Shown here: positions 59,201-64,000 of the stretch, in pieces
Numbering within the stretch: position 1 is the stretch's first letter
Layout: every line of letters begins with the position of its first letter
Assembly: GCA_018857735.1 (NCBI GenBank)
Contig: JABMCL010002073.1
Location: forward strand, 1,408,501-1,472,500
DNA: 64,000 bases
Direction of reading: 5' to 3'
DNA from: Alviniconcha marisindica
Taxonomy: Eukaryota > Mollusca > Gastropoda > Provannidae
Translations under genes and position numbers: made by a program
The notes under the pieces: model-generated
The model's input: the letters and a program-made list of their open reading frames with translations, nothing else
Databases searched by the model: none
Told to the model about the DNA's origin: nothing

Positions 59201-61053
59201 GGCTTGCCCCATGACTCCTCCTAGATCTAGGTCTATTCTGCATTCCTTTTGGCATTTTTAAAACTGAAGTCATGAACACATTTTCTGATTGTAACACCTG
59301 CTAGTTGTTTGTCAAACAGCAACTAGGAGAGCTGTAAATAGGACACAATAATTGCGCTGCATGATTTCTTACTGTTTGTACTTTCTTGTGCAAAACAAAA
59401 TTCATCCTGAAAGTTTCTAAACAGCTTTATTGCTCAGCAAGACTATTGTTGAAAAGATGCCACAGAAGTAATACTAAATCCTTAGTATGGAAAGGGTTAA
59501 ATGTGTCCATACAATCTTCACACTGACCGACTTGCATGGCTATGGTTGGCAGTTGGAGTGATTGTGTCCATACAATCTTCACACTGACTGACTTGCACAG
59601 CTATGGTTGGCAGTTGGAGTGATTGTGTCCGTACAGTCTTCGCATTGAATGGTGATTGTGTCCATACAATCTTCACACTGACTGACTTGCACTGCTATGG
59701 TTGGCAGTCAGGGTGATTGTGTCCATACAATCTTCACACTGACTGACTTGCACTGCTATGATTGGCAGTCAGGGTGATTGTGTCCATACAATCTTCACAC
59801 TGACCGACTTGCACAGCTGTGGTTGGCAGTCAGGGTGATTGTGTCCATACAATCTTCACACTGACTGACTTGCACTGCTATGGTTGGCAGTTGGAGTGAT
59901 TGTGTCCATACAATCTACACACTGACTGACTTGCACGGCTATGGTTGGCAGTTGGAGTGATTGTGTCCATACAATCTTCACACTGACTGACTTGCACTGC
60001 TATGATTGGCAGTCAGGGTGATTGTGTCCATACAATCTTCACACTGACCGACTTGCATGGCTATGGTTGGCAGTCAGGGTGATTGTGTCCATACAGTCTT
60101 GACACTGACTGACTTGCACTGCTGTGGTTGGCAGTTGGAGTGATTGTGTCCATACAATCTTCACACTGACTGACTTGCACGGCCATGGTTGGCAGTTGGA
60201 GTGATTGTGTCCATACAATCTTCGCATTGACTGGTGATTGTGTCCATGCAATCTTCACACTGACTGACTTGCACTGCTGTGGTTGGCAGTCAGGGTGATT
60301 GTGTCCAAACACTCTTCATATTGACTGGTGATTGTGTCCATACAATCTTCACACTGACTAACTTACACTGCTGTGGTTGGCAGTCAGAGTAATTGTATTT
60401 GGATACAAGTTCCCAAACTTTATGCCCACATTTTTAGTGGCCTTGTTTCAGAGAGATTGATTAACCCTCTCCCTGCCATCAATTTTTAAGCTACAGCTCA
60501 TGCAGGATGTGGGTGGTGGGGCATCCTTTTGGCCATTAAGAAACATTTTGTCAGGGGTGCCATATGATGTCCTAACTGCAAGGAAAGGGTTATTAAGGGC
60601 TAGCTTTGGTGATTTGTGTGCCTTGATACTCTGTTATACACAGACATGTTTAATGTATACACAGATATGTTTAAGGCATACCGTGTGTATACAGATACCC
60701 AGTGGTGTGAAACATATCCATGCCTGTATTTTTGAAAATTTTAGGTCGTTCCAAAGCTAAAAGCTGTGATATATGACAATTCAGTAACATTATATACGCA
60801 GTGTATCAACGTTATTTACATGTTCTTTCTTAAAAACGGAAAACACATGTACCTTAAGTACTTTCCTATGCATCTTTAAAATTTTAGAATTTTATCTTCA
60901 TTACATTCTTACAAGTGTACCAAAACTTGTGTAAAACTATGGTTCTGTGATTACAAAGTTAGGTTTGTTTCACCTGTTTGTTCATGTTTTAATGGTTCAC
61001 ACTAGCGCTGTTATGCTTCAGATTTTATTCATGATTTATTGACTTGTTTTTGC
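56250..61053 (+). other. Probable long 3' UTR of the receptor gene
   Basis: I found no AATAAA between the stop codon and 61,054. The stretch has no recognisable exon on either strand. It contains a 61-bp minisatellite (59,500-60,396). The extent of the UTR is an inference; non-canonical signals could terminate it earlier. Confidence 0.4.
59500..60396. repeat. 61-bp minisatellite, ~13 full and 3 shortened units
   Basis: The consensus unit runs GATTGTGTCCATACAATC, TTCACACTGACTGACTTGCA, then CTGCTATGGTTGGCAG and ends TTGGAGT or TCAGGGT. Three units (near 59,620, 60,202 and 60,296) are about 33 bp because they lack the same internal ~28 bp. Each unit contains a GATTGT-6 nt-ACAATC stem. Minus-strand frames across the array are artefacts. 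Confidence 0.96.
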
Positions 61054-61059
61054 AATAAA
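61054..61059 (+). terminator. Candidate poly(A) signal of the receptor gene
   Basis: AATAAA is followed 16-80 bp later by a GT-rich stretch (61,075-61,135), matching the usual GU-rich downstream element. Confidence 0.45.
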
Positions 61060-61239
61060 GATGGTCACACAAATCTCTGTGTTTGTGTACATGTGTGTGT
61101 GTGCTTGTGTACATTTGTGTGTGTGTGTGTGTAGACATGTATGCATAGACAGTATGGCTAACAACAATGATTTTTGTTTGTTCGAGATCAGAAACATTTT
61201 ACTTATAATGTTTAAAAAATTGTGTTGTTGATCAGTAAT

Positions 61240-61500
61240 CGGGGAGAGCCCCCCCCCCCCCGAAAAAACAAACAACAACCAAAAAACACCCAAAAAACCC
61301 CACAACAAACAAAAACAACAACACAGAGAAAGGTAAAAATGATTTTTGCACGTGGGCGTGTTCAACCCATTTTTTCTCTGCGTCTCTGTTGCCCTATTTG
61401 TCTGAGGTGGGTTTTTGGGGTAAAAAAAAAATCCCCTTCTTTTTTCTAAAGCCTATTTCTGTTAAAAAGAAAGAAAGAAAAAAAAGGGTGGGAGGGTGGG
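61240..61500. other. Low-complexity C-run, A-rich and G-rich segments
   Basis: A C-run at 61,250-61,261, an A/C-rich segment to 61,330 and A- and G-runs around 61,425-61,503. No gene was seen. Confidence 0.6.
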
Positions 61501-61729
61501 GGTTCCGTTATCACAAAACGACAGTTCGCATCGTTTCAACTAATTACTGATTGAGGCTATGGAATTTGGACCCGACAGTAAACTAAAGATCTGGAATCTT
61601 CTCCAGATCCTCCTGTTTTAAGGTCTTCGCGCCTGAATATAATGCCTCAATAACCAATTACAAATTAACCCAGCCGTGGGCCTGAGTGTAGAGTGTTCAG
61701 ATTCGGAGTGGTCACGATGGACAGGGCTG

Positions 61730-62060
61730 CCAGTGTTGACCAGCAAGATGAAACTGCAGCAAGACCAGCATGACGAACAAAAAAATCTCTGTGGCCAACA
61801 TGTGGTCTATTCCTGATCCGGAGGTCCGTGCCCTCTCTGTACTAATTCTATTTAGTGGCGTGTTTAACAAACAAATAGACTGATTGAACATTTGATCAAT
61901 CGGGCCAGAGGCCGTATGCACGGGGCGAGAATAACCTTCAATTCCGAGCATTAGGCCTCCAGGGAATTTTACAATGCCGTCTGTGTAACACAACGAATCT
62001 GCACTGATAGGCGACGGCTGTCAGTGACCAGGCCATATTTTTCCATTGGCTGATACGCCT
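61730..62060 (-). promoter_or_regulatory. Weak candidate for a minus-strand promoter and first exon with signal-peptide-like ORF
   Basis: The minus strand at about 61,801-61,712 starts MLATEIFLFVMLVLLQFHLA, which resembles a signal peptide, and reaches TGA ten residues later unless spliced. A CCAAT-box-like TCAGCCAATG (minus strand) lies near 62,052-62,061. The stretch has more CpG than its surroundings. No downstream exon was found, so this may be chance. Confidence 0.2.
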
Positions 62061-62229
62061 AATACGCAAAAGTAATCAAATCTGCTCCCTTTTCTTTGGG
62101 AGTTTATCTGAAAACGTTTGATATTTCTGTGGTGGCATTGTTCGCTTGCTCCACCTCACTGTTTTCAGTGTGTTTTGTCACGTAGAGATCGACGCACTTC
62201 CTGGTAGCCCTCGTTCATCAGGGACATCG

Positions 62230-62675
62230 GTTACCAGTGTGTGCGTGTGTGCCTGTACACACGCATGTGTGTATGCGTGCGTACGTGTGTGCCTGTACAT
62301 ACGCATGTGTGTATGCGTGCGTGCGTGTGTGTGTGTGTGTGTGTCTGTACGTGCGTGCGTGCGTGCGAATGTGTGTGCGTATGTATGTGTGTGTGCGTGC
62401 GTGTGTGTGCGTGCGTGCGTGAGCGTGCAAGCGTGCGTGTGGTGTACGTGTGTGCGTGCGTGTGCGAATGTGTGTGTGTGTGCGCGCGCGCGCGCGTGCG
62501 TGTGTGTGTGCGTGCGTGCGTGTGCGTGTGTGTACGTGCGTGCGTGCGAATGTGCGTGTGTGTGCGTATGTGTGTGCGTGCGTATGTGCGTGTGCGTGCG
62601 TGCGTGTGTGTGTGTGTGCGCGTGTAAGCGTGCGTGTGGTGTGTGCGTGCGTGCGTGCGTGCGCGGTCGCGCCTG
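62230..62675. repeat. GT / GCGT simple repeat, ~440 bp
   Basis: Alternating purine-pyrimidine GTGT and GTGC units with TGCGCGCGCGCGCG near 62,482-62,496. Long frames on both strands (up to 196 codons) are low-complexity artefacts rich in Cys, Val, Arg and Ala. The composition is favourable to left-handed DNA. Confidence 0.97.
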
Positions 62676-62789
62676 TGTGATGTCTTTTTATTTCATTTGT
62701 GAGATTGTTTTGTTAGTCAACTCAGTCGGAATTTAATCATCCCACACAATGGGCAATTCGATTACGATGGACACGTGAATAAAGGTTAA

Positions 62790-62870
62790 TTAGTAAATGG
62801 ATTTTAACGTCCTGTCAACCGCACAGGGTCACCTCAGACGATCAAACTCTGTCACAAGCAAATGCACATT
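62790..62870 (+). mobile_element. SINE-like fragment
   Basis: AAATGGATTTTAACGTCCTG, then TCAACCGCACAGGGTCACCTC resembles fragments at 25,335-25,380 (TTTAAATGCCCTGTCAG..CAGGGTCACCTCAGG) and 57,093-57,130. The three appear to be remnants of one dispersed family. Confidence 0.5.
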
Positions 62871-63865
62871 TAAAGACTCTTCTCATCTATAAACCCTTTC
62901 TCACGTCAAACCTACAAAAGCAACCCATGCGGACAAAACGGACACAACAAAACTATCCAACACACTTTTTGGAAGAGTTAGTCCGTTCATTATCGCTCTT
63001 GCTAAAAAGATATTTTAAAAATCATAGTAGGCTAAGACATGCTGGTATCGTCGTCGACTATTCCCTCTGATTTATATGAATACCAGATTATATATATTGA
63101 GAGAAAGTACCAAATTTACAAATATTATATAAAAGCATAATGGCAAATACAGTGCCATACAGCAGCAAGCTGACGACAAACTAAAAACAATAAAAATAAC
63201 CAAAATAATAACCTAAGACAAGTGTATAAACATCAGTAAGAAATTGACAACATTACACGCAGTAATAAGTTGTTACTGAATCGGAAACAATGCTAAAATG
63301 TGATCACATCAGTTTACCACAATAAAAATTATAACATCACAGAAAATAATTACTGGTAAGATTAGTTCATACACATACAAGCATAAGTAATCAAATATGT
63401 AAAAGTGACAATATAAGAATGTGTTGCCAAAATGTGAACAATAATAAAAGAGATAATTTAATTACATCACATCACCAGACGTTATTCAACATACAACACC
63501 CAAGAGACACGTCTGCTTCTAATTAAAAAAAAGTTTTATGCTAACACATGCATACTGTAGCTCGCGTGCACGCGCGCACGCACACAGTTGTCTTACATTT
63601 TGGGTGTGTGAAGCAACGGCCTGATGACCTGCTACAGAGTACGGTCTTTTGGAATTAAAATCGTTTTGCGTATCTTTCATGTGAGCTTCTTTATTCTGTG
63701 TCAGCTTTGGTCATGGAACCGGTCCATGGGGAAAAAAAATGAGACTGGACAAAATCGCGTCAGGATTCGAAGCTTGTGACCCCAGTCTTTGTCAATAGAA
63801 ACACGAGTTGTTCAGAAGCTAGTTTGTCTGGTAAAAAGACAATTTGGGCAAACAGAAAATGTGAG

Positions 63866-63926
<61 letters not shown>

Positions 63927-64000
63927 ACAACAAAAATACCATTCTTTTTAGGATACTGAACCCTGTGTCCTTGTCCGATGGCAATCCGGTATTTTGTACA
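62871..64000. other. A+T-rich stretch with a terminal CA microsatellite, no gene
   Basis: Nothing was recognised from 62,871 to 63,868. A pure (CA)n array occupies about 63,869-63,924. Confidence 0.6.

Noticed and set aside
59500..60396. CRISPR-like array
   Set aside because: Repeats are contiguous 61-bp units without unique spacers, in an animal genome.
62146..62736. 196-codon plus-strand frame rich in Cys, Val and Ala
   Set aside because: It is a translation of a GT/GC simple repeat; other frames on both strands are equally open.

Overview
This window is animal nuclear DNA: split genes with GT-AG introns, long A+T-rich non-coding stretches, many CA/GT microsatellites, LINE and SINE fragments, and no bacterial operon organisation. 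The gene content (tandem D-aspartate oxidase genes and a Venus-kinase-type receptor, a family known from invertebrates) together with the LINE 3' ends and short dispersed repeats suggests a mollusc, probably a gastropod. The organism is an inference. The genes were assembled by eye from exon translation and splice phase.

Region 1 (1-27,800) holds two head-to-tail copies of a flavoenzyme gene of the D-aspartate/D-amino-acid oxidase family. Copy 1 (DDO1) shows only exons 4-10 (2,939-8,834). Copy 2 (DDO2) is complete in ten exons (18,271-26,911; 340 aa). The seven shared exons have identical lengths and phases, homologous introns and homologous 3' flanks, so they arose by a tandem duplication with a period of about 18 kb. 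Both end in peroxisomal PTS1 tripeptides (SKL and AKL). Around them lie a 171-bp satellite at the left edge, LINE 3' ends, SINE-like repeats, a 92-bp-arm inverted repeat and a fossil duplicated exon.

Region 2 (27,800-39,400) is mostly repeats: a three-copy 27.9-29.1 kb duplication containing a 154-bp MITE-like insertion, and a tRNA-derived SINE at about 31 kb. A CpG-rich stretch near 31.6-32.2 kb could be the promoter and first non-coding exon of the next gene.

Region 3 (39,395-56,249) is one large plus-strand gene in 21 coding exons (4,008 nt, 1,335 aa). In order it encodes a signal peptide, an N-terminal ectodomain that looks to me like a type-II periplasmic binding protein (OpuAC-like), a GABA-B/ANF-type Venus flytrap, one membrane helix and an insulin-receptor-like tyrosine kinase. 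This is a Venus kinase receptor. The two stacked bacterial-type binding folds over a tyrosine kinase are the most interesting item here. No AATAAA signal occurs after the stop until 61,054, so the 3' UTR may be about 4.8 kb and include a 61-bp minisatellite.

Region 4 (61,060-64,000) has a weak candidate minus-strand first exon with a signal-peptide-like ORF, a large GT/GC simple repeat and otherwise nothing recognisable. The oxidases (peroxisomal D-amino-acid turnover) and the receptor (cell-surface ligand sensing) are neighbours, and nothing in the sequence shows a functional link between them.
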